This document shows, piece after piece, positions 1 to 7,646 of a DNA stretch of 64,000 bases. Where the stretch lies: assembly GCA_903875045.1 (NCBI GenBank), contig CAIQUS010000063.1:1-64000 (forward strand). Reading direction: 5' to 3'. The first letter of the stretch is position 1, and the number at the start of each line of letters is the position of its first letter. Source of the stretch: an uncultured Bacteroidales bacterium. Its GTDB lineage: Bacteria > Bacteroidota > Bacteroidia > Bacteroidales > FEN-979. Under the pieces are notes generated by a model. That model saw only the letters and a program-made list of their open reading frames with translations. It ran no database searches and was not told the origin of the DNA. A program made the translations under genes and the position numbers.

Positions 1-1
1 C

Positions 2-131
2 CCGAATCTCCATTCTATCCTTAGTGCTTCTAAGTGCACTTAGTGCCTCAGTGGTTTTTTTATACCACTAAGGCACTGAGAACACTTAGGCACACTAAGA
101 TTTGGGTAAGTTTGCAAACTCTTCCGTTACC
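2..131. repeat. Intergenic hairpin repeat, copy A
   Basis: This copy shares about 125 bases, with few mismatches, with 569-693, and its left part also matches 719-775. It contains a near-perfect 14-bp stem (42-55 against 64-77, one mismatch) around a T-rich loop. The right end runs into the last codons of the GxxExxY gene. Similar cttagtgcctcagtggt hairpins next to GxxExxY genes are familiar in Bacteroidota. Their function is not known to me. The hairpin could also stop transcription leaving the minus-strand gene. Confidence 0.8.
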
Positions 132-502
132 ATGGGAATCATTGAATTAACAATGTTTTCGCAATGAAAGTTAATTAATAAACCTTTAGGTTTTACTGCC
201 AATTTCAAATATGATAATAGCTGTGCCTTATACAGAGGAATCATTACATCGACAGCTTTTAATTCAACGACTATCAGATTTTCAACAAGCAAATCAAGTT
301 TCAGCAACCCACCCAAGTCTTTCCCTTTATAGAGAATTGGAACATAAACCTGCGACTTGGCCTCAAGTCCTGCCAAAAGCAACTCCTCTATCAGACATGC
401 TTGATAAACTGATTCCAATAGACCAGGACCGATGGTTTTATGAACTTCGATGGCGCAGCCTACAATCTTATAGGCAATCTCATTCACATATTTTTGTGTC
501 AT
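95..502 (-). CDS. GxxExxY family protein
   Basis: This 135-residue protein carries the family signature near the N-terminus (GPGLLESVY, about residues 25-33) and the later KLDLLVENLIVVELKAV segment that resembles a PD-(D/E)XK nuclease core. The family is widespread in environmental Bacteroidota and Planctomycetota and its role is not established, although a nuclease-like fold is suspected. The ATG at 502 gives the normal family length. The gene stands alone and is bracketed by a duplicated hairpin repeat whose second copy still carries the last 12 codons of a GxxExxY gene, so the locus has been rearranged. Nothing in the sequence shows a partner gene. Confidence 0.88.
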   Translation of the reverse strand: MTQKYVNEIAYKIVGCAIEVHKTIGPGLLESVYQACLIEELLLAGLEAKSQVYVPILYKGKDLGGLLKLDLLVENLIVVELKAVDVMIPLYKAQLLSYLKLAVKPKGLLINFHCENIVNSMIPMVTEEFANLPKS

Positions 503-568
503 GTCAGTGGTTTATGTGTCTCTATATTTAATGGCTTTAGTGCATTTTAAATATTTTGCTATCCCCTA

Positions 569-693
569 TATCCATTTTATCCTCAGTGGTTCTAAGTGTC
601 CTTAGTGCCTCAGTGGTTTTTTTATACCACTAAAGCACTTAGAACACTTAGGTACACTAAGATTTGGGTAAGTTTGCAAACTCTTCCGTTACC
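569..693. repeat. Intergenic hairpin repeat, copy B
   Basis: This is a direct repeat of 8-131 in the same orientation, including the stem-loop (about 601-617 with 626-642) and the end of a GxxExxY reading frame. The interval 503-568 between the gene and this repeat holds nothing else recognisable. Confidence 0.8.
657..692 (-). pseudogene. Relic of a second GxxExxY gene (last 12 codons)
   Basis: Read on the minus strand, this stretch encodes VTEEFANLPKS and a stop, identical to the C-terminus of the intact GxxExxY gene at 95-502. No upstream part of such a gene follows. It is either the remnant of a deleted second copy or sequence carried with the mobile repeat. Confidence 0.7.
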
Positions 694-718
694 TGTGATT
701 TCTTAAATCTCCAACTTC

Positions 719-775
719 CCCGAATTTCCATTTTATCCTTAGTGCTTCTTAGTGTCCTTAGTGCCTTAGTGGTTC
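719..775. repeat. Partial third copy of the hairpin repeat
   Basis: It matches the left part of copy A (about 2-54), including the cccgaattccattctatccttag-like start, and stops where the neighbouring minus-strand gene ends. Its last bases overlap the end of the gene at 766-1416. Confidence 0.65.
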
Positions 776-1416
776 TTGTTTTTTTGAAACTCCCCGTAAA
801 ACTCAACATCAATATCATCCACCAGCATCTCCCCACTTCCCCGGTACCAGAAATAAGCCTGCAATACATCCTCACAATCAGATGCCGGAGGAATCTGATA
901 ATCAATACTAATCCTGTTCCATTGATTCGGTGTAACAGCCTCCTTTTCAATGGCGATGAACATATATTTATAATTGATACCGTTGTGATTGCAGGTCGCC
1001 ACCAGGCTGCATTTTGCTTCAGAAACGGGACAGGAAAACCACACATATCCTGAAACACGGATCCATGAAGAATCGCAAGGATTGATATCTTTGAACCTGA
1101 TCCATAGCCCGGGGGAAAACGGAACCCTTGAACTTAATATCAGAGATTGTTTACCTCCATGACCTTTTGCCGTAAGATGCGAAGCAGAATCGCCTGCATC
1201 GCCCGATTCAAAATCGTGGTATGCCATTCGGGTGGAGGTACATAGGGAAGTATCAGGCATTTGCTCACGTTCCGGCTTATAGCCCTGATCCGAAATTATC
1301 TTGATCGATTGCTCATGAACATAGAAATTCCAACCCGCAAAAATTCCCAGTAATGCCATAGCGATGGCCATAGAGAGGAAAATTTGTAAAGGGCTATGGC
1401 TGTTCTGATCCTTCAA
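766..1416 (-). CDS. Membrane-anchored exported protein, unrecognised
   Basis: This is a 216-residue protein with one hydrophobic segment near the N-terminus (about residues 12-30, LSMAIAMALLGIFAGWNF) followed by a soluble part rich in aromatic and beta-forming residues. The later part (SGYVWFSCPVSEAKC, GEMLVDDIDVEF) looks like a carbohydrate-binding or jelly-roll fold, in which a DDI/DDV motif near the C-terminus is typical. The only upstream in-frame start before a stop is TTG at 1416; an ATG lies 15 codons in, inside the hydrophobic segment, so TTG is more likely. I do not recognise a named family. It lies downstream of a glycosyltransferase gene and may be cell-surface related. Confidence 0.65.
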   Translation of the reverse strand: MKDQNSHSPLQIFLSMAIAMALLGIFAGWNFYVHEQSIKIISDQGYKPEREQMPDTSLCTSTRMAYHDFESGDAGDSASHLTAKGHGGKQSLILSSRVPFSPGLWIRFKDINPCDSSWIRVSGYVWFSCPVSEAKCSLVATCNHNGINYKYMFIAIEKEAVTPNQWNRISIDYQIPPASDCEDVLQAYFWYRGSGEMLVDDIDVEFYGEFQKNKNH

Positions 1417-1459
1417 GTGGAGACATGAATTTTAAACCTCTCAAAGATAAATACAATTA

Positions 1460-1560
1460 TTATTCAAATCTGATGCGGATGTCATCCAGATAAAACGTCC
1501 TCCGGTGAACATTCCAAAGATGGGTTCACCAGGAAAAGTAGTATCATTGCCATGAGTAAA
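1460..1560 (-). pseudogene. Frameshifted C-terminal remnant of a surface protein
   Basis: On the minus strand one frame reads GNDTTFPGEPIFGMFTGG and, after a shift of one base, a second frame reads FYLDDIRIRFE and a stop. That ending is typical of Bacteroidota exported proteins with a terminal sugar-binding domain, and it resembles the DDIDVEF end of the neighbour at 766-1416. There is no upstream coding part because the glycosyltransferase stop is at 1563. This looks like the broken tail of a deleted gene. Confidence 0.5.
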
Positions 1561-1562
1561 TG

Positions 1563-2306
1563 TCAATCTGCGCTTTTCAGATATTTTCTGTCGAAAATGT
1601 TGTATTTAACCATACACCACACCGCACGAAAGGCATCCCTCAGACCGATTTTTTTCCCTTCTTCATAAGTTCGGCCATAATACGATATCCCTACTTCGTA
1701 AATCCTGATTCTGGGGAAGCGAACAATCTTGGAAGTCACCTCTGGTTCAAATCCGAACCGCTTTTCCTTAAAATGGATGCTCTGCAGGATTTCAGCACGG
1801 AAAAGTTTATAACAGGTCTCCATATCCGTAAGGTTCAGATTGGTGAACATATTGGAGACAAAGGTGAGCAGCTTGTTGCCGATAGAGTGCCAGAAGAACA
1901 GGATCCTGTGCGGCCGGCCACCCATGAAACGGGATCCATAAACCACATCGGCGAAACCGTCGAGGACAGGTTTCAGCAACACGTTGTATTCTGAAGGATC
2001 ATATTCAAGGTCGGCATCCTGAATGATAATGAAATCGCCTGTTGCCTCCGCAATTCCACGATGCAAGGCTGCGCCTTTGCCGAGATTCATCTTTTGGTTG
2101 AATAACCTGATATCACTCTCAGGATGGGAAGCGATATATTTTTCGACCACAGAAATGGTGTCGTCGCTACTGAAATCGTTCACAATAATGATCTCTTTCG
2201 TCACTGCACCGATCAGGTTAACGTTAACAACCTTATCCAGGATGAGATGAATGGTCGCAGCTTCGTTGAATGCGGGAATTAGAATACTTAGTTTTCGGGA
2301 TTTCAT
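1563..2306 (-). CDS. Glycosyltransferase family 2, DPM1-like
   Basis: This 247-residue protein would transfer a sugar from a nucleotide sugar to polyprenyl phosphate or another acceptor on the cytoplasmic side of the membrane. It has the N-terminal GT-A motif [14 protein letters not shown], the acidic pair region [10 protein letters not shown], the metal-binding [11 protein letters not shown] (about residues 97-107), and the later ETCYKLFR segment found in dolichol-phosphate-mannose-synthase-like enzymes. There is no C-terminal membrane segment, unlike the GT2 at 29023. A perfect TAnnTTTG element lies 18 bases before the ATG, so it probably has its own promoter. The exact donor cannot be told. 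Confidence 0.88.
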   Translation of the reverse strand: MKSRKLSILIPAFNEAATIHLILDKVVNVNLIGAVTKEIIIVNDFSSDDTISVVEKYIASHPESDIRLFNQKMNLGKGAALHRGIAEATGDFIIIQDADLEYDPSEYNVLLKPVLDGFADVVYGSRFMGGRPHRILFFWHSIGNKLLTFVSNMFTNLNLTDMETCYKLFRAEILQSIHFKEKRFGFEPEVTSKIVRFPRIRIYEVGISYYGRTYEEGKKIGLRDAFRAVWCMVKYNIFDRKYLKSAD

Positions 2307-2323
2307 AAAACCTGTTCAAAAGG

Positions 2324-2331
2324 CAAAAATA
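2324..2331 (-). promoter_or_regulatory. Candidate -7 element for the GT2 gene
   Basis: The minus strand reads TATTTTTG, a perfect match to the Bacteroidota -7 consensus TAnnTTTG, 18 bases upstream of the start codon. No clear TTTG -33 box is seen at 19-21 bases. Confidence 0.5.
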
Positions 2332-2353
2332 AGCGAAATTATCAAAGCACAGG

Positions 2354-4909
2354 TCATTCGTAATAATAGATACGCTTTACCCTTCGCGAAATGCCGGTAA
2401 GCACTTCATACGGAATCGTTCCGATTTCTTTTGCCAGTTCAGAAACAGGATGAAAATCGCCAAAGATTACAACTTCAGTGCCTTCGGAAATACCCGCGAT
2501 CGTTTGTTTATCCACCGAGGAAGAATGATTGTCATGCAGTTGAAGTTCCGTCACATCGATCATCATCAAATCCATACAGATATTCCCTATAATTGGTGCA
2601 GGTTTTCCTCCGATATAAAGGTTTCCGCGGCCATTGCCCAGCCTGCGGCTTACACCATCGGCATAACCAACCGGAACAATGGCAATGAGGGTATCCTTCC
2701 CGGTTTTGCCCTTGCGGTTATATCCAATGGTTTCACCAGCCGGGATATGTTTGATCTGCGTGATCACAGATTTCAATGTGCTTACATTCCTGAGTTTTGA
2801 TTGTTCTTCAGCGCTGCTGCCAACACCATACAGGCCGATGCCAAGCCGCACCATGTTGAACTGTGCCCCGGGAAACCTGCTGATACCGGCTGAATTCAGA
2901 ATATGAAGCAATACGGAATAATCCAATACACGGGTTATCCTGTTGCTCATTTCCGTAAAAAGTTCGATCTGCCTGTTTGTAAAAATATCTTCATCCGGAT
3001 CCTCGCTGGCTGCAAGGTGGGAAAATACTGATTGAACATGAAGGTTGGGGTTCAACTGCAAACGACTGATCAGGGGTTCAAGCTCTTCTTCCGCAAATCC
3101 GAGGCGATGCATGCCTGTATCAAGTTTGATATGGATGCTCACCTCCTGCTGAATGGTGGTTTGATTACGTAAAATGGCTTCTTCAAGCAGATTTAATATG
3201 TGCAGGTTATAAATTTCAGGTTCAAGGTTGTATTTCAACAGCGTGTCGAGACTCTGTTCTTCAGGGCTCATCACCATAATCGGTAAATGGATGCCGGCTC
3301 TACGCAACTCCACCCCTTCGTCGGCATACGCTACAGCCAGATAATCGACCCGGTGAAATTGCAATACGCTTGCAATTTCATAGCTTCCGCTGCCATAAGA
3401 AAAGGCCTTCACCATGGCCATCGTTTTGGTTCCTGGGTGCAATCCCGACCTGAAATGGTTCAGATTGTGGATCAGCGCATCCAGGTTGATCTCCATCACC
3501 GTTTCGTGGGCCTTTTGCTGCAAAATCTGGCTGATCTTCTCAAACTCAAACAATCGTGCACCTTTCAGCAGAATGGTCTCATTTTGAAATGATGAAACCG
3601 GAAAATGCGCCAGAAATTCATCTGTTGTGGCGAAAAATGCCTTCTGCATGTTAAATTTATCTGCATGCTTCACGAGGTCGCGGCCAATCCCAATAATACG
3701 GCTTATTTTTCGTGAAGCCAGCATCAGAGCAATTTCGTCATATAAATCTCCCTTTTCACGACCTGTTTGAAGGATATCGGAGAGAATGATCGTTTTTTTC
3801 GTGTGCTGGTTTTGCTGGTTTAAAAAATCAAGGGCAATGCTGAGCGAATTGATATCGGAGTTATAGCTGTCGTTGATCAGGGAGCAGTGATTGATGGCCT
3901 CTTTGAGTTCAAGTCGCATGGCGATGGCGGCAAGAACGTCGTATCGTGAAAGAGGGGCAAAGGCAATTGGTGGATGGCAACTGAGGGGTGACGAGAGAAT
4001 GATTTCTGTGGCAAGGCAGTGGATCGCGTTTTCGATGGAGGCTTCATCGGTAAAAGGAATAATCAGGTTGAAGATTTCAGCCTTGTATTCTGCAGTTATT
4101 CGGGTTTGACCATTTTCTTTTGTAACTGTGACAATCCGAAGGTCAGCTTTTTGATGCCGGCCCCAGGTAAATGTTTTCAGGTTTTGATAAGCAGAATCTG
4201 CGTGTAAACAATCTGTGATTAGGGTATAATCTGCACAATAAACAAGTATACTGGCATTTGTAAAAAGTTTGAGTTTTTCTGCTGCCTTCTGTCGCTGGTC
4301 TTCAAAATACTCATCATGGGCATGGCCAATATTGGTGAATATTCCTATCGTCGGACTGATGATGGGTTCCAGGTGTTCCATTTCACCGGGGAGAGAAATT
4401 CCTGCTTCAAAAATAGCAAGGTCATGATTCATGCTCATTTTCCAAACGGAGAGGGGGACACCGATTTGAGAATTGTAACTTTTCGGACTGCGTATGATCC
4501 TGTGATCCCTGTTCAAAAGCTGGAAAAGCCACTCCTTCACAATCGTTTTACCATTGCTCCCTGTAATGCCGATCACCGGAATATCAAACTGCCTGCGATG
4601 GTATGCACTCAATTCCTGCAATGCAGCGAGGGTATCGGGGACAAGGATAAACGATGCATTCAATTCTGCGTTTCGTGGCAGTTCAGAAACCATAAAGCAC
4701 CGTACCCCCTTTTCATATAGCTCTTCAATGAACTTGTGCCCGTTATTCCGCTCCGAAACCAGTGCTACAAACAGGCAAAATTCAGGATGGATCAAACGGC
4801 GACTGTCGATCAGCAAGTCACGGATTACCAGATCTTCGCTGTCAATGGAATGAACGGTCCCGCGACAAACCGAGGAAATTTTTGAGACCGTGTAAACCGG
4901 TTCGGTCAT
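2354..4909 (-). CDS. murF-alr: MurF-alanine racemase fusion
   Basis: This 851-residue protein joins two peptidoglycan enzymes, as is usual in Bacteroidota. Residues 1 to about 465 are UDP-MurNAc-tripeptide:D-Ala-D-Ala ligase, with the Mur ligase P-loop GITGSNGKT (Lys121), EAGISLPGEME and the domain 3 region INDSYNSD. Residues about 470-851 are alanine racemase, with the PLP lysine in MVKAFSYGSG (Lys501), HIKLDTGMHRLG and the catalytic tyrosine in ETIGYNRKGKTG (Tyr730). The racemase supplies D-Ala for the dipeptide that the ligase adds. The start overlaps the pdxA stop by 4 bases (ATGA), so the two are translationally coupled; the coupling makes sense because racemase needs PLP and PdxA is in its biosynthesis. 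Confidence 0.96.
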   Translation of the reverse strand: MTEPVYTVSKISSVCRGTVHSIDSEDLVIRDLLIDSRRLIHPEFCLFVALVSERNNGHKFIEELYEKGVRCFMVSELPRNAELNASFILVPDTLAALQELSAYHRRQFDIPVIGITGSNGKTIVKEWLFQLLNRDHRIIRSPKSYNSQIGVPLSVWKMSMNHDLAIFEAGISLPGEMEHLEPIISPTIGIFTNIGHAHDEYFEDQRQKAAEKLKLFTNASILVYCADYTLITDCLHADSAYQNLKTFTWGRHQKADLRIVTVTKENGQTRITAEYKAEIFNLIIPFTDEASIENAIHCLATEIILSSPLSCHPPIAFAPLSRYDVLAAIAMRLELKEAINHCSLINDSYNSDINSLSIALDFLNQQNQHTKKTIILSDILQTGREKGDLYDEIALMLASRKISRIIGIGRDLVKHADKFNMQKAFFATTDEFLAHFPVSSFQNETILLKGARLFEFEKISQILQQKAHETVMEINLDALIHNLNHFRSGLHPGTKTMAMVKAFSYGSGSYEIASVLQFHRVDYLAVAYADEGVELRRAGIHLPIMVMSPEEQSLDTLLKYNLEPEIYNLHILNLLEEAILRNQTTIQQEVSIHIKLDTGMHRLGFAEEELEPLISRLQLNPNLHVQSVFSHLAASEDPDEDIFTNRQIELFTEMSNRITRVLDYSVLLHILNSAGISRFPGAQFNMVRLGIGLYGVGSSAEEQSKLRNVSTLKSVITQIKHIPAGETIGYNRKGKTGKDTLIAIVPVGYADGVSRRLGNGRGNLYIGGKPAPIIGNICMDLMMIDVTELQLHDNHSSSVDKQTIAGISEGTEVVIFGDFHPVSELAKEIGTIPYEVLTGISRRVKRIYYYE

Positions 4910-5985
4910 GAACGGTTGTTGTCGGGTTGACTGCCTGCCGGCTTCAATTGATTGGCATGGAGTTCATCGTATTCGACACGATGCATGAAAATATCACCGG
5001 CTAAATACAAGGCATTGCGGAAAGATTCCGGTGAGGCTTCGTTTTTTCCGGCAAGATCGTATGCAGTTCCATGTGCGGGTGATGTTCTGATAACAGACAA
5101 TCCGGCTGTAAAATTCACCCCTTCATCAAACGACATCAATTTAAACGGTATCATCCCCTGATCGTGGTACATGGCAAGAATCCCGTCAAAATTCTTAAAA
5201 CCAGAGGTGCCAAAAAAACCATCGGCAGGGTAAGGTCCGAAAGCGAGAATTTTCTGATTATAGGCCTTTTCGATGGCCGGTTGGAGAATTGTGTTATCTT
5301 CATTTCCAATCAAACCATCATCACCGGCATGGGGATTGAGTGCCAGAATTGCGATGCGTGGTTTAACGATACCGAAATCACGCATCAGTGATTGATTCAT
5401 CACCTGAATTTTTCTCAGTACCAAATCTTCGGTGAGTGTGTCTTTTACAGCACTCAACGGGATGTGCCCGGTCACAACTCCGATGCGCATGACACTGTTG
5501 ATCATCAGCATCAGATAATCCTCCGCGTTGAATTTTCTGGCAAAGTATTCAGTATGCCCCGGAAATTCAAATCCGGGAGATTGAATGTTCTTTTTATTGA
5601 TGGGTGCAGTAACAACAACATCAATGTGGTTCTTCTGCAAATCTTCACAAGCCGCTTCCAGCGAAAGCAGGGCCAACTCACCTGCAATGGTGGTTGACTT
5701 CCCTAAATCAATTTTAACCTCTTCATCGTGCACATTGATAATGTTCGGCCTGCGAGGATGAGACTGATCTGCCTTTTTAACCAGATTAAAATTAAAATCA
5801 TTGATATTCAGGACTTTTCTATGATAAGATGCAACCTTTGAAGAACCATATACCACAATGGTGTACAATTCCATTAACCTCTGATCCTGAAGCGTTTTTA
5901 TAATAACCTCATATCCTATTCCATTCACATCGCCATGGGTTATTCCCACCCGGACACGTCTTTCTTTTTCAACTGCTTGTTCCAT
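4906..5985 (-). CDS. pdxA: 4-hydroxythreonine-4-phosphate dehydrogenase PdxA
   Basis: This 359-residue enzyme oxidises 4-phosphohydroxy-L-threonine in the DXP-dependent pathway to pyridoxal 5-phosphate. Visible family features are the N-terminal GITHGDVNGIGYEVI, the metal-ligand histidine in FPGHTEYFARK, the RIAILALNPHAGDDG block with a second histidine, and MYHDQGMIPFK with a third, followed by the GVNFTAGLSVIRTSPAHGTA signature region. Length is slightly above the usual 330 because of the insert near residues 55-75 and a short tail. It is the first gene of a unit with murF-alr, and a TAnnTTTG element lies 16 bases upstream of the ATG. Confidence 0.95.
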   Translation of the reverse strand: MEQAVEKERRVRVGITHGDVNGIGYEVIIKTLQDQRLMELYTIVVYGSSKVASYHRKVLNINDFNFNLVKKADQSHPRRPNIINVHDEEVKIDLGKSTTIAGELALLSLEAACEDLQKNHIDVVVTAPINKKNIQSPGFEFPGHTEYFARKFNAEDYLMLMINSVMRIGVVTGHIPLSAVKDTLTEDLVLRKIQVMNQSLMRDFGIVKPRIAILALNPHAGDDGLIGNEDNTILQPAIEKAYNQKILAFGPYPADGFFGTSGFKNFDGILAMYHDQGMIPFKLMSFDEGVNFTAGLSVIRTSPAHGTAYDLAGKNEASPESFRNALYLAGDIFMHRVEYDELHANQLKPAGSQPDNNRS

Positions 5986-6001
5986 CTATGCTTGTTTTTT
6001 G

Positions 6002-6009
6002 CAAAAATA
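6002..6009 (-). promoter_or_regulatory. Candidate -7 element for pdxA-murF/alr
   Basis: The minus strand reads TATTTTTG (consensus TAnnTTTG) 16 bases before the pdxA start. It lies just upstream of the octamer array that separates pdxA from pepA. Confidence 0.55.
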
Positions 6010-6029
6010 ACAATATTCCGGCGAAATTG

Positions 6030-6117
6030 CCCACCTGTCCACTTGCCCACTTGCCCACTTGTCCACTTGCCCACTTGCCCACTTGCCCACCTGTTTACCC
6101 GTTCACCCGTTCACCCT
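6030..6117. repeat. Octamer tandem array 1 (11 units)
   Basis: Eleven consecutive 8-base units follow the pattern cccacttg, with variants tccacttg, cccacctg, tttacccg and ttcacccg. The array contains the last codons and the stop of pepA (6095-6097), so the end of PepA (GERVNG) is written by the repeat. The same unit recurs at 12665-12720 and 21265-21328. Confidence 0.92.
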
Positions 6118-7555
6118 CCACAAACCTCCTAACAAACTCAAATAACAACCTTACCCCATAACCTGTTCCACCCAGTGCCCGGTATGAATCACGTTTTTCG
6201 TTGAAAGCCGGACCGGCGATATCGAGATGAATGTAAGGGTAACTCGTAAACTTCTCAAGAAACTTACCCGCCGTAATCATCCCTGCCTCCGGGGGGCCCA
6301 GGTTCTTCAGGTCGGCCAGGTCAGATTTAATCTGGTCACCATATTCATCCCACATCGGGAATTCAACCAGCCGTTCGTAAACATGATATCCGGATGATTT
6401 CAGAGATTCCAGGGCTTCCCTGGCATTTGACTGCATGGCCGCAGCACCGAACTTACCAATGGCACGAACGGCAGCACCTGTGAGGGTTGCCAGGTCAATT
6501 ACCAGTTCCGGGTTAAAATTTTTAGCATAACTCAGGGCATCTGCCAGGATGAGACGTCCTTCAGCATCTGTATTCAGCACTTCAACGGTGGTACCATTGT
6601 GGATGGTGATGACATCGCCCGAAACCAGGGCCCTTTCGCCCGGACGGTTATCGGTGGCCGGCATGAGACCCACCACATGCACCGGGATGTTTGCCTTCGC
6701 AATGGCAATAATTGTTGCAGCAACTGCCGCCGCCCCTGCCATATCATGTTTCATGGTCAGCATCGAATCTCCCGGTTTGAGGTTCATGCCACCGGTATCA
6801 TATACAACACCTTTTCCTACAAATACAACTGGTTTCACGTTGATGGCACCGGCAGGTTTCCATTCCAGTATGGTAAAGGTCGGTGGCTCAAAACTTCCCT
6901 GGTTCACACCAAGCAAGCCCCCCATTTTCAGCGCTGCAATTTTTTCGAAATCCAACACCTCAGTGGTTACACCCGATCCTTCGGCCATTTTCTCAACCTC
7001 CTTCGCAAATAGTGTGGCAGTCAAAAAGGAATTGGGCTCGTTGACAAGGTCACGACAGAAACAAACCGCTTCGAGAAGGATGTTCAGTTTTGAGGTGTTA
7101 TCTCCCTCTTCCTCCAGTACTTTGGAATATATTTCGATATTTTCGAGGGTGTTTTCATTTTCCCTGTCCTTTTTATATTTAAGGAACTGATAACACCCCA
7201 GAGCCATGCCTTCAGCAAGTGCCAGTGTGATATCCCCGTCATTTTCTGCATCGAAAATGGCCACCCTTTTAGCTTTCTGTGCATTCAGGGTACCGGCTAT
7301 CTGATCACCGGCTTTACGGGTGGCTTCCAGTCGTTTTGAAATATCTTTTTCTTCCTTAATGAAATACACCCACACAAAATAACTCAGGCGGTTGAATGAA
7401 ACAATCTGCTGATGGAGGTTCTCAACCTGCTCCTTCATGTACTTTTTTTCTGCCGTGCTGAAAATTCCGGCTGGCAGATGAGAGAATTTTGATATAATAA
7501 CGACCAGGTGCCCAAGCTCCTGCTCTATATTGGTAAGGGTTACAGATGGGATCAT
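6095..7555 (-). CDS. pepA: Leucyl aminopeptidase, family M17
   Basis: This 486-residue cytosolic metallopeptidase removes N-terminal residues from peptides and uses two zinc or manganese ions. The C-terminal catalytic half carries the family blocks VFVGKGVVYDTGGMNLKPG (metal-binding Lys and Asp), TMKHDMAGAAAV and the signature NTDAEGRLILADALSYA. The N-terminal half (residues 1-170) is the divergent macrodomain-like regulatory domain. The last residues are encoded by the octamer array, so the natural C-terminus is probably slightly extended compared with relatives. It is divergent from mqnC, with about 90 bases between them and a TAnnTTTG element in that gap. Confidence 0.94.
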   Translation of the reverse strand: MIPSVTLTNIEQELGHLVVIISKFSHLPAGIFSTAEKKYMKEQVENLHQQIVSFNRLSYFVWVYFIKEEKDISKRLEATRKAGDQIAGTLNAQKAKRVAIFDAENDGDITLALAEGMALGCYQFLKYKKDRENENTLENIEIYSKVLEEEGDNTSKLNILLEAVCFCRDLVNEPNSFLTATLFAKEVEKMAEGSGVTTEVLDFEKIAALKMGGLLGVNQGSFEPPTFTILEWKPAGAINVKPVVFVGKGVVYDTGGMNLKPGDSMLTMKHDMAGAAAVAATIIAIAKANIPVHVVGLMPATDNRPGERALVSGDVITIHNGTTVEVLNTDAEGRLILADALSYAKNFNPELVIDLATLTGAAVRAIGKFGAAAMQSNAREALESLKSSGYHVYERLVEFPMWDEYGDQIKSDLADLKNLGPPEAGMITAGKFLEKFTSYPYIHLDIAGPAFNEKRDSYRALGGTGYGVRLLFEFVRRFVEGERVNG

Positions 7556-7588
7556 GATTTTCAGTAATTTTGAACCGGATTATGAATA

Positions 7589-7596
7589 CAAATTTA
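7589..7596 (-). promoter_or_regulatory. Candidate -7 element for pepA
   Basis: The minus strand reads TAAATTTG (consensus TAnnTTTG) 33 bases upstream of the pepA ATG, inside the 91-base divergent gap with mqnC. Confidence 0.45.
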
Positions 7597-7646
7597 GACA
7601 AATTTTGATGGCCGGAATGTTTAAATCGCGGCCAACCCTGTAAACG

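Noticed and set aside
657-1058. Minus-strand reading frame of 133 codons
   Set aside because: It runs out of frame through the gene at 766-1416 and only ends in the GxxExxY-like tail; codon pattern and overlap show it is not a gene.
6030-6117. Possible CRISPR array
   Set aside because: Units are 8 bases long and contiguous, with no spacers; no cas gene is present.
6549-7190. Plus-strand reading frame of 213 codons opposite pepA
   Set aside because: It is antisense to conserved pepA codons, has no start context and no family features.
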